A DNA stretch of 7,453 nucleotides from Crocinitomicaceae bacterium (GTDB lineage: Bacteria; Bacteroidota; Bacteroidia; Flavobacteriales_G; Salibacteraceae): the NCBI GenBank assembly GCA_018623405.1, contig JAAZVO010000123.1:1-7453 (forward strand). The letters run 5' to 3'. Position 1 is the first letter of the stretch. Each line of letters starts with the position of its first letter. Positions 1 to 5,931 of the stretch are shown piece by piece. The notes beneath the pieces are model-generated. The model saw nothing but the letters and a program-made list of their open reading frames with translations. It was not told the DNA's origin and did not search any database. Both the position numbers and the translations under genes were made by a program.

Positions 1-159
1 CAGCAATGGGCCATTAAGAAGTTTTTTATAGATGAAGATAAAATCCACGCACAAATTCAGCAGAATAAAAAGAACCCTAAAAAAGCCAAGAAATCTAAAT
101 TTCAACAACGTTTAGAAGATATGGCTAAGCAACGTGGTTACAATCCTCCAAAAAAATGA
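1..159 (+). CDS. yidC: Membrane protein insertase YidC, C-terminal tail (5' truncated)
   Basis: Only the last 52 codons are in the window, ending in TGA at 157-159. The visible part reads KKFFIDEDKIHAQI, then a lysine/proline-rich stretch (NKKNPKKAKKSKFQQRLEDM) and a basic end. I recognise this as the cytoplasmic tail that follows the last membrane helix of flavobacterial YidC/Oxa1 insertases. YidC inserts inner-membrane proteins, alone or with SecYEG, and the positively charged tail is thought to contact the ribosome. The catalytic membrane core lies upstream of the window, so the assignment rests on the tail alone. The stop codon overlaps the start of the following lipoprotein gene (ATGA), so the two are probably one transcript with coupled translation. 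The alternative is another basic-tailed membrane protein, but the FFIDEDKIHAQI wording is quite specific. Confidence 0.75.
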   Translation, partial: QQWAIKKFFIDEDKIHAQIQQNKKNPKKAKKSKFQQRLEDMAKQRGYNPPKK

Positions 160-737
160 GACAATTAATCCTTATAATTTCCTTAATATTATTGGTTGGT
201 TTTTCTTGTAAAAACAAACAAAAAACAGCTGAAGCTTCTAATAAACCTGCTTTGGCTGAACTTTCAGAAAAAGCAAAAGAAGAAAGTGAAAAGGTACAAG
301 ATGAGGTGAAAGAAGATGTTAAGGAAGAAACCTCCATCCAAATAGCAAAGTGGATTTACCCAGAAAATACAATTGCAGGCATAAAAAGGACTTATTGTTT
401 TGGAAAATGTCAGGTATATGAAATGGTATTATTAGATGATTATACTTTAATGTACACTGGAGAAGCCAACGTTGATAAAATTGGTAGTTATGTTGCCCAA
501 GCATCAGAGGAAGACTTTAATAAGTTAATTTCCTTTGCCAATGAAGTAGGCTATTTCGAATTAAAAGATGAATATGTTGGTGAAGTTTCCGACCTTCCAA
601 CAACCTATACTACACTTAAGGTGGGAAATCAAAGAAAATCAATTGTTAACCTTTTCATGGGACCTGAAGAATTAGGTCAATTCGAAAAGTATTTCGATCA
701 ATTGTTTGCCAATAAAGATTGGCAAAAAGTTGAGTAA
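156..737 (+). CDS. DUF6438-type lipoprotein, hypothetical
   Basis: The protein has 193 residues. A short basic start (MRQ) and a hydrophobic stretch of about 14 residues lead to LVGFSC, with Cys18 as the likely lipidated residue of a loose Bacteroidetes-style lipobox. This indicates an exported, membrane-anchored lipoprotein. Residues 30-60 are Lys/Glu-rich (AKEESEKVQDEVKEDVKEE), probably a helical or flexible spacer. Residues 75-190 resemble the DUF6438 domain: IKRTYCFGKCQVYEM (Cys81 and Cys85), a D-Y-T-L-MYTGEANV strand pair, a helix followed by YFELKDEY, then SDLPTTYTTLKV (146-156). The C-F-G-x-C pair could form a disulfide or bind metal, but no function is established to my knowledge. The ATG overlaps the yidC stop by four bases, which suggests translational coupling; the context is A-rich with no Shine-Dalgarno sequence. 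Transcription probably ends at the hairpin at 829-876. Confidence 0.85.
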   Translation: MRQLILIISLILLVGFSCKNKQKTAEASNKPALAELSEKAKEESEKVQDEVKEDVKEETSIQIAKWIYPENTIAGIKRTYCFGKCQVYEMVLLDDYTLMYTGEANVDKIGSYVAQASEEDFNKLISFANEVGYFELKDEYVGEVSDLPTTYTTLKVGNQRKSIVNLFMGPEELGQFEKYFDQLFANKDWQKVE

Positions 738-756
738 GTCATTAAATCTAAGGAAA

Positions 757-930
757 AGTCAGTTCGAGTTTTTTTGAAGAATGAAAAAAAGTATCGAGAA
801 CTGAAGGTCCAAAAAACAATCAGAAATCAAAAAAATCCCCAATTCCATTGCAGAAATTGGGGATTTTATTTTTTTTGAGAACTTCTCGATACGTTAAGCT
901 TCATTCTTCAGCTCAATACGCGAAGTGACT
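757..930. repeat. Pair of inverted REP-like palindromic elements flanking a terminator
   Basis: Left element 757-803 and right element about 880-930 are inverted relatives. TGAAGAATGAA (775-785) is the exact reverse complement of 900-910, and GTATCGAGAA (791-800) of 883-892. The outer ends AGTCAGTTCGAG (757-768) match the complement of 919-930 at 10 of 12 bases. Each element also folds alone. On the left, CAGTTC (760-765) pairs with GAACTG (798-803) and T7 (769-775) with A7 (784-790). On the right, ACTTC (881-885) pairs with GAAGT (922-926) and AGCT (897-900) with AGCT (910-913). Two inverted hairpin units in a convergent gap is the arrangement of REP/BIME elements. From memory, TTCTCGA...CGAAGTGAC-type repeats are scattered through flavobacterial genomes; that was not checked here. 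Confidence 0.6.
829..876. terminator. Bidirectional intrinsic terminator between lipoprotein gene and acn
   Basis: A perfect 13-bp stem, AAAATCCCCAATT (832-844) with AATTGGGGATTTT (855-867), closes a 10-nt loop. On the + strand it is followed by one A and then eight T (869-876). On the - strand the stem is followed by seven T (complement of A829-835). It can therefore end transcription from both converging genes, the yidC/lipoprotein unit from the left and acn from the right. Confidence 0.9.
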
Positions 931-942
931 CAGAAATAATTT

Positions 943-3207
943 TTACTTATTCATCTCTTTAATTAAGTTTAATGCAGAGCCTGCCTTAAACCATTCTATT
1001 TGATTGGCATTATAAGTATGATTTGCAGCAATAACATCTTTACTACCATCTGCATGTACAAACTCTAAATGAACGGGCTTTTCAGGAGCAAATTCGTTTA
1101 AGTCTAAGAAGTTTATGGTATCATCTCCTTGCACCTTATCATAATCTGCTTCGTTAGCAAAAGTTAAACCTAACATACCTTGCTTTTTCAAGTTGGTTTC
1201 ATGAATTCTCGCGAAAGACTTAACTAATACAGCAATAACTCCAAGGTGTCTAGGCTCCATAGCTGCATGCTCTCTAGAAGAACCTTCACCATAGTTATGG
1301 TCTCCAACAACAATTGTAGGAATACCCGCTGCCTTATATGCTCTCTGGGTGGCAGGTACAGCTCCATATTTACCTGTTAATTGGTTTTTAACTTTATCGG
1401 TTTCCATGTTAAAAGCATTAACCGCCCCTGTTAACATGTTATCAGAGATATTATCTAAATGCCCTCTAAACCTTAACCATGGACCTGCCATAGAAATATG
1501 GTCTGTGGTACATTTACCGTAAGCTTTAATTAAAAGTTTAGCTCCTGTAATATTTTCTCCATTCCAAGGATTAAAAGGTGATAACAGTTGTAACCTTTTA
1601 GAATCTGGTTTTACAACAACATTTACATTGCTTCCATCTTCAGCCGGGGCTTGGTAACCATTATCTTCAACAGCAAAACCTTGTGATGGTAACTCATCTC
1701 CTGTTGGAGGGTCAAGCATTACTTCTTCACCATCTGCGTTAATTAGTTTGTCCTTCATTGGGTTAAAGCCCAAATTTCCTGAAATTGCAATAGCCGCAAC
1801 CAACTCAGGAGAACCTACAAAGGCATGCGTATTTGGGTTACCATCAGCACGTTTAGCAAAGTTTCTGTTAAATGAGTGAAAAATAGTGTTTACAGGCTTT
1901 TTATCAGCACCTTCACGAGCCCATTGACCAATACAAGGGCCGCATGCATTTGTAAATATTGTAGCTTCTAAATCTTCAAAAGTTTGTAATAAACCATCTC
2001 TGTCTGCAGTATATCTCACTTGCTCAGAACCCGGATTTATTCCAAAGTTGGCTTTTGTTTTTAGTTTTTTGGTTACTGCTTGTCTTGCGATGGAGGCAGC
2101 CCTCGATAAATCTTCATAAGATGAGTTGGTACAAGAGCCAATCAACCCCCATTGAACCTCAGTTGGCCAATTGTTTTCTTTGGCAACTTCTGCCATTTTC
2201 GAAATAGGCGTGTCTTTATCTGGCGTAAATGGACCATTTAAGTTTGGTTCTAGTTCGCTAAGGTTTATTTCAATTACTTGATCGAAATATTGTTCTGGGT
2301 TAGCATACACTTCAGGGTCAGCAGTTAGGTGTTCTGCAATTTTATCGGCAGCTTCAACTACCTCGCCTCTTCCGGTAGCGTTTAAATATCTTCTCATTGA
2401 GTCATCATAACCAAATGTTGAAGTGGTTGCACCAATTTCAGCACCCATATTACAAATAGTACCTTTACCGGTACAGCTCATGCTCTCAGCGCCTTCGCCA
2501 AAGTATTCAACTATGGCACCGGTTCCACCTTTTACAGTAAGAATACCTGCTACCTTTAAAATAACGTCTTTAGGTGAAGTCCATCCATTTAGTTTTCCGG
2601 TTAGTTTAACACCAATCATTTTAGGGAACTTTAATTCCCAAGGCATCCCTGCCATCACATCTACAGCATCAGCACCACCTACACCAATAGCAACCATTCC
2701 TAATCCTCCGGCATTAACAGTATGAGAGTCTGTTCCAATCATCATGCCTCCGGGAAAAGCATAGTTTTCTAATACTACTTGGTGAATAATACCTGCACCC
2801 GGTTTCCAAAAACCAATTCCATACTTATTCGATACAGATGAAAGAAAATCGAAAACTTCTTTGTTTTGAGTAATGGCAGTATCTAAATCTGTGTGTGCCC
2901 CCATTTGTGCTTGAATCAAGTGATCGCAGTGCACTGTTGAAGGAACAGCAGTTTTTGATTTTCCTGCTTGCATAAATTGCAACAAAGCCATTTGGGCTGT
3001 AGCATCTTGCATGGCTACACGGTCAGGAGCAAAATCAACATAAGATTTTCCTCTTTGGTAAGCTTCAGAAGCATTGCTATCAAACAAATGGGCATAAAGA
3101 ATTTTTTCTGCGAGCGTTAGTGGTTTGTTTACCACTTTTCTAGCAGCTTCTATCCTTTCAGGATACCGCTCATACACTGCTTTTATCATTTCAATATCGA
3201 ATACCAT
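943..3207 (-). CDS. acn: Aconitate hydratase, mitochondrial type
   Basis: This 754-residue enzyme interconverts citrate and isocitrate through cis-aconitate in the TCA cycle in the cytoplasm, using a [4Fe-4S] cluster. The length and wording fit the mitochondrial-type family common in Bacteroidetes, not AcnB. The three cluster cysteines are Cys359 (GSCTNSSYED) and Cys422/Cys425 (NACGPCIGQW), one residue off bovine numbering. Substrate-site motifs include TVHCDH (91-96), GTDSHT (158-163) and the swivel-domain GEGSSREHAA (640-649), where Ser643 and Arg645 match the bovine catalytic Ser642 and Arg644. The swivel domain occupies roughly residues 545-754 and nothing is missing. The first ATG gives MVFDIEMIKAVYE, the usual flavobacterial start, and is preceded by A-rich DNA with no Shine-Dalgarno sequence. 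It is transcribed alone, divergently from the ABC permease, and ends just before the bidirectional terminator. Confidence 0.97.
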   Translation of the reverse strand: MVFDIEMIKAVYERYPERIEAARKVVNKPLTLAEKILYAHLFDSNASEAYQRGKSYVDFAPDRVAMQDATAQMALLQFMQAGKSKTAVPSTVHCDHLIQAQMGAHTDLDTAITQNKEVFDFLSSVSNKYGIGFWKPGAGIIHQVVLENYAFPGGMMIGTDSHTVNAGGLGMVAIGVGGADAVDVMAGMPWELKFPKMIGVKLTGKLNGWTSPKDVILKVAGILTVKGGTGAIVEYFGEGAESMSCTGKGTICNMGAEIGATTSTFGYDDSMRRYLNATGRGEVVEAADKIAEHLTADPEVYANPEQYFDQVIEINLSELEPNLNGPFTPDKDTPISKMAEVAKENNWPTEVQWGLIGSCTNSSYEDLSRAASIARQAVTKKLKTKANFGINPGSEQVRYTADRDGLLQTFEDLEATIFTNACGPCIGQWAREGADKKPVNTIFHSFNRNFAKRADGNPNTHAFVGSPELVAAIAISGNLGFNPMKDKLINADGEEVMLDPPTGDELPSQGFAVEDNGYQAPAEDGSNVNVVVKPDSKRLQLLSPFNPWNGENITGAKLLIKAYGKCTTDHISMAGPWLRFRGHLDNISDNMLTGAVNAFNMETDKVKNQLTGKYGAVPATQRAYKAAGIPTIVVGDHNYGEGSSREHAAMEPRHLGVIAVLVKSFARIHETNLKKQGMLGLTFANEADYDKVQGDDTINFLDLNEFAPEKPVHLEFVHADGSKDVIAANHTYNANQIEWFKAGSALNLIKEMNK

Positions 3208-3285
3208 ATTTTTGGTTTTTTTATGATTAGCGAACTTGCGCGAAAATACTCAATTGAAACTATTTATTTAGCATAAGGTTTTTGT
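3208..3285. promoter_or_regulatory. Divergent promoter region between acn and ABC permease
   Basis: These 78 bp must hold start signals for both genes. On the - strand TATTTTCG (complement of 3241-3248) is a one-mismatch version of the Bacteroidetes -7 box TANNTTTG and would give acn a leader of about 30 nt, but no TTTG lies at the expected -33 distance. On the + strand no convincing TANNTTTG is seen. TAAGG at 3274-3278, seven bases before the permease ATG, is a weak Shine-Dalgarno-like match. The individual sites are guesses; only the presence of a divergent control region is well supported. Confidence 0.3.
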
Positions 3286-4521
3286 ATGAATAAAGGATTT
3301 GCCATATTTCTTCAAAACTTACGTATAGCTTATTTTTCCATTAGGAGTCAGATGTTAAGAGCTATTCTTACCATGCTAATTATTGCCATTGGAATTACAG
3401 CTTTAGTAGGAATTTTAACTGCTATTGATGCGATAAAATCTTCTATTACTGATGAGTTTACGAATATGGGGGCTAACACTTTTACCCTTATTAGGAAGTA
3501 CAACTCTGAGGTGGGTAACGAAACAGCTAGATTTAAAGAAATAGAATACAGAGAAGCCAACGACTTTATAAATACGTTTGATTTCCCTTCTGTAAAGTCT
3601 GTACATGCAGTAGTTGATTTTACAGCCACAGTAAAATTCAAATCTGAAAAAACAAACCCTAATGTTCAAATAATTGGGGCTGATGAGAATTATATTTTCA
3701 CCTCGGGTTACCAAATAGAGGAGGGAAGAAACTTGACTTCTACCGATGTTACTTCAAATACTAGAGTTGTATTAATTGGTGCTGAAATAGCCAAAACCTT
3801 GTTCGAAAGAGGATCTCCTTTAGAAAAACTCATTAATATAAAAGGGGGAAAGTACAGAGTAGTTGGAGTGTTAAAAGAAAAAGGAAATGCCTCAGGTTTT
3901 GGAGGCGATAGACTTTGTATAATTCCTATTAATGTAGCAAGGCAACAGTTTCCTTATGATAATAGAACCTATACGGCAAGCGTAATGGTTACTTCACAAG
4001 AAGACATGACTGCGGCTATAAGCGAAGCCACAGGGCTTTTTAGAAATATAAGAGGGGATAAACTAAGCGATGAAAACAGCTTTAGGATAAGGCGTAGCGA
4101 TAATTTGGCTGCCATTTTAATTGAAAACCTTTCTTACGTTACAGTGGCAGCTACGGTAATTGGTTTAATAACGCTGTTAGGCGCTGCAATAGGGTTAATG
4201 AATATAATGCTGGTATCAGTAACAGAGCGAACAAAAGAAATAGGCACTAGAAAAGCTATTGGTGCTAAGATTAAAACCATAAGGTCTCAATTTTTGATTG
4301 AGGCAATTTTAATTTGCCAATTGGGCGGCGCAGTAGGAATTGTTTTAGGTATAGCCATAGGCAATGTTACCTCATTGCTTATTGGTACCAGCTTTATTAT
4401 TCCATGGGCTTGGATTTTATTGGGAGTAGTTTTGTGTTTGGTTACAGGAGTTGCAGCGGGTTATTATCCTGCCCAAAAAGCAGCGGCTTTAGATCCTGTA
4501 GAAGCATTACGGTACGAATAA
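3286..4521 (+). CDS. ABC transporter permease, MacB/FtsX family
   Basis: The 411-residue inner-membrane protein has the four-helix MacB/FtsX plan. TM1 is about residues 24-46 (RAILTMLIIAIGITALVGIL). A large extracytoplasmic MacB-PCD-type domain spans about 50-280. TM2 (285-312), TM3 (336-359) and TM4 (370-392) form the C-terminal FtsX domain. The motif SVTERTKEIGTRKAIGAK (311-328), the cytoplasmic loop that couples to the ATPase, is intact, as is the family ending GYYPAQKAAALDPVEALRYE (392-411). Such permeases work with a LolD/MacB-like ATPase in lipoprotein release, drug or peptide efflux, or mechanotransmission; the substrate cannot be told from sequence. No ATPase or membrane-fusion gene lies beside it, so the partner must be encoded elsewhere. 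The ATG at 3286 is the natural family start. The gene converges on the ribosomal operon, and its TAA lies in that operon's terminator. Confidence 0.9.
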   Translation: MNKGFAIFLQNLRIAYFSIRSQMLRAILTMLIIAIGITALVGILTAIDAIKSSITDEFTNMGANTFTLIRKYNSEVGNETARFKEIEYREANDFINTFDFPSVKSVHAVVDFTATVKFKSEKTNPNVQIIGADENYIFTSGYQIEEGRNLTSTDVTSNTRVVLIGAEIAKTLFERGSPLEKLINIKGGKYRVVGVLKEKGNASGFGGDRLCIIPINVARQQFPYDNRTYTASVMVTSQEDMTAAISEATGLFRNIRGDKLSDENSFRIRRSDNLAAILIENLSYVTVAATVIGLITLLGAAIGLMNIMLVSVTERTKEIGTRKAIGAKIKTIRSQFLIEAILICQLGGAVGIVLGIAIGNVTSLLIGTSFIIPWAWILLGVVLCLVTGVAAGYYPAQKAAALDPVEALRYE

Positions 4522-4553
4522 AAAAAATCCCCCATGATTGATCAAGGGGGATT
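4520..4553 (-). terminator. Intrinsic terminator of the rpsF-rpsR-rplI operon
   Basis: The stem AATCCCCC (4526-4533) with GGGGGATT (4546-4553) can extend inward by TGA/TCA. Read on the - strand the hairpin is followed by eight T (complement of A4520-4527), a proper U-tract for the ribosomal operon. On the + strand it is followed by ATTCATTAAA, a poor U-tract, so termination of the permease transcript here would be weaker. The U-tract overlaps the permease stop TAA (4519-4521). The remaining gap up to rplI (4554-4611) shows nothing beyond A-rich DNA. Confidence 0.85.
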
Positions 4554-4611
4554 CATTAAAAAACTTCCTAGTTAAAAACCTATTGTCAAACTTAAAAACC
4601 GGGAAGAAAAA

Positions 4612-5058
4612 TTAATCTTCAACCACTTCAAACTCAATGGTAGTGGTAGCGCCTTTGTAACCTTTAATATCAGCACTATACTTACCTATGGCTTTAATTG
4701 GCTCTTCTTTAATGGTAATGTTTTTTCTAGCTACTTCAAAACCTGCTTTTTTCAAAGCATCAGCCAATTGAAGAGAATTAATAGAACCGAAGATTTTTCC
4801 ATTTTCGCCTACTTTTGCTCCAACAGTAATGTTGGCTTTTTGTAGGTTTTCTAATAGCTTTCCTGCTTCAGCAACTAATTTTTCTTCCTTGTGGGCTCTT
4901 TGTTTCAAAGTTTCTTCTCTCATTTTTAAATTAGATGGAGAAGCATAAATTGCTAAGCCTTTAGGGATTAAATAATTTCTAGCATAACCATCCTTTACGG
5001 TAACAAGGTCATGTTTGTATCCTAAATTATCAACGTTTTCTTTTAAAATGATGTCCAT
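4612..5058 (-). CDS. rplI: 50S ribosomal protein bL9
   Basis: The protein has 148 residues, the usual bL9 length. The N-terminal 23S rRNA-binding domain carries the family signature GYARNYLIPKGLA (24-36). A long connecting helix follows (about 41-75, charged, LKMREETLKQRAHKEEKLVAEAGKL), then the C-terminal domain with GKIFGSI (88-94). bL9 sits at the base of the L1 stalk and its C-terminal domain reaches out from the ribosome, where it influences reading-frame fidelity. It is the last gene of the rpsF-rpsR-rplI operon, 13 bp after rpsR. Unlike its neighbours it is preceded by a complete Shine-Dalgarno sequence (5067-5074), which fixes the start at 5058 and suggests separate translational control. 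The gene ends upstream of the terminator at 4520-4553. Confidence 0.98.
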   Translation of the reverse strand: MDIILKENVDNLGYKHDLVTVKDGYARNYLIPKGLAIYASPSNLKMREETLKQRAHKEEKLVAEAGKLLENLQKANITVGAKVGENGKIFGSINSLQLADALKKAGFEVARKNITIKEEPIKAIGKYSADIKGYKGATTTIEFEVVED

Positions 5059-5066
5059 GATAAATT

Positions 5067-5074
5067 CCTCCTTA
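5067..5074 (-). promoter_or_regulatory. Strong Shine-Dalgarno sequence of rplI
   Basis: On the - strand TAAGGAGG ends eight bases before the rplI ATG, an ideal distance; the TAA is the rpsR stop codon itself. None of the other starts in the window has more than a weak match, as expected for Bacteroidetes, where the 16S rRNA tail is normally hidden on the ribosome. Confidence 0.85.
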
Positions 5075-5332
5075 TTTTAATTGATCAGATAAATAAGGCA
5101 TTAAAGCAAGGTGACGAGACCTTTTTACTGCTTGAGCTACCTTTCTTTGGAATTTTAATGAAGTACCGGTAATTCTTCTTGGAAGTAATTTACCTTGCTC
5201 ATTTACAAACTTCAATAAGAAGTTAGGATCTTTATAATCAATGTATTTGATGCCGCTTTTCTTAAATCGGCAATACTTATCTTTTTTTACCTCAATGTTT
5301 ATCGGGGTGAGATATCTAATATCATCTGCCAT
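5072..5332 (-). CDS. rpsR: 30S ribosomal protein bS18
   Basis: The 86-residue protein has the bS18 core GKLLPRRITGTSLKFQRKVAQAVKRSRHLALMPY (47-80), including the basic helix that contacts 16S rRNA, after a flexible N-terminus and YIDYKDPNFLLKFV (30-43). It binds the 30S platform as a heterodimer with bS6, which is encoded directly upstream in the same operon (20-bp gap). In Flavobacterium ribosomes bS18, bS6 and bS21 are reported to form the pocket that holds the anti-Shine-Dalgarno tail of 16S rRNA; this is literature knowledge, not visible here. The start at 5332 has an A/G-rich but not Shine-Dalgarno-like context (CTGAAAGAAA). Length and sequence are ordinary. Confidence 0.98.
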   Translation of the reverse strand: MADDIRYLTPINIEVKKDKYCRFKKSGIKYIDYKDPNFLLKFVNEQGKLLPRRITGTSLKFQRKVAQAVKRSRHLALMPYLSDQLK

Positions 5333-5352
5333 TTTCTTTCAGATTTAATGGA

Positions 5353-5709
5353 TTAAACAATTTCTTTTGGAATCACTAAGCCACCTTCTCTAGATCTTTT
5401 CTTTTCAGCCCAAGCAATGGCGTGTTTATCCATCTTGGTAGTTAAGAAACGCATCACTCTTTCATCGCGCTTCATTTCTAGTTCTAGTTTGGCTACATTC
5501 TCACCATCCATTTCATATTCAAAAAGGTGGTAAAATCCGGTTGACTTCTTTTGAATGGGGTAAGCCAACTTGCGTAATCCCCAGTGCTCCTCGTGAAAAA
5601 TTTTGGCACCGTATCCTTTAAGTACCTTCTCGTAATCTTTCACTGCTTCCTTTGTCTGGTTGTCAGACAAAACGGGAGTTAAAATGAAAACAGTTTCGTA
5701 ACGATTCAT
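5353..5709 (-). CDS. rpsF: 30S ribosomal protein bS6
   Basis: The 118-residue protein has the ferredoxin-like bS6 fold signatures: MNRYETVFILTP (1-12), the central HWGLRKLAYPIQKKSTGFYHLFEYE (42-66), and the helix-strand KRDERVMRFLTTKMD (80-94). The tail (95-118) is basic and then hydrophobic (GGLVIPKEIV). bS6 pairs with bS18 on the 30S platform. It is the first gene of the rpsF-rpsR-rplI operon, an arrangement kept across Bacteroidetes. The start has no Shine-Dalgarno sequence; the leader is AT-rich (ATATATTATTAATT before ATG), typical for highly expressed genes in this phylum. A consensus promoter lies about 30 bp upstream (5741-5771), leaving a leader of only about 25 nt. Confidence 0.98.
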   Translation of the reverse strand: MNRYETVFILTPVLSDNQTKEAVKDYEKVLKGYGAKIFHEEHWGLRKLAYPIQKKSTGFYHLFEYEMDGENVAKLELEMKRDERVMRFLTTKMDKHAIAWAEKKRSREGGLVIPKEIV

Positions 5710-5740
5710 AATTAATAATATATGTTTAAAAAATGGTCGG

Positions 5741-5771
5741 CAAAAGTAGTTATATTTTTTAGTTTTTCAAA
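5741..5771 (-). promoter_or_regulatory. Promoter of the rpsF-rpsR-rplI operon
   Basis: On the - strand TTTG (complement of 5768-5771), a 19-nt spacer, and TACTTTTG (complement of 5741-5748) match the Bacteroidetes sigma-ABfr consensus (TTTG at -33, TANNTTTG at -7) with no mismatch and the expected spacing. Transcription should start near 5734-5737. Confidence 0.85.
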
Positions 5772-5851
5772 CCCCTGTTTGCTACCTATTTGTAACAACT
5801 TAATTCACAAGATTAAATCACTAATTATTTGATTACTAATCGGATAAAGAA

Positions 5852-5878
5852 TGGTGTTGAAAAAATGCTTTAACACCA
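5852..5878. repeat. Hairpin in the rpsF-dnaX divergent region
   Basis: TGGTGTTGAA (5852-5861) pairs with TTTAACACCA (5869-5878), ten pairs including one G-T, around a 7-nt loop. No T-run follows it on either strand, so it does not look like a terminator. It lies about 80 bp upstream of rpsF's promoter and about 35 bp upstream of the dnaX -7 box. It could be an operator dyad or chance. The rest of this AT-rich gap (5772-5931) shows nothing else I can name. Confidence 0.4.
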
Positions 5879-5912
5879 ACAAAATAAGCACTTTTAACCC
5901 TAATTGATTGAA

Positions 5913-5920
5913 TATATTTG
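5913..5920 (+). promoter_or_regulatory. Probable -7 box of dnaX
   Basis: TATATTTG fits TANNTTTG exactly and ends 11 bases before the dnaX ATG. The -33 region is poor: only CTTTTAA (5891-5897) lies roughly 16-18 nt upstream, with no TTTG. If used, transcription would start about 4-8 nt before the start codon, giving a nearly leaderless mRNA. Confidence 0.4.
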
Positions 5921-5931
5921 CCCTCAAGTAC

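Noticed and set aside
125..504. Two open frames on the - strand opposite the lipoprotein gene
   Set aside because: The serine-rich and hydrophobic translations are the expected antisense of Glu/Lys-rich codons; the + strand protein has a signal peptide and a recognisable domain.
738..942. A small gene in the lipoprotein-acn gap
   Set aside because: No open frame of useful length; the space is filled by the palindromic elements and the terminator.
2423..2725. A 100-codon open frame on the + strand inside acn
   Set aside because: It is antisense to the strongly conserved aconitase substrate region and its translation is low-complexity (Pro/Ile/Ser/Thr); a shadow of the real gene.
3348..3714. 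Two open frames on the - strand inside the ABC permease
   Set aside because: They overlap each other and the well-supported permease, and their translations resemble no family.
4535..4545. TTGATCAA palindrome as an operator
   Set aside because: It is the loop of the rplI terminator and is explained by hairpin formation.
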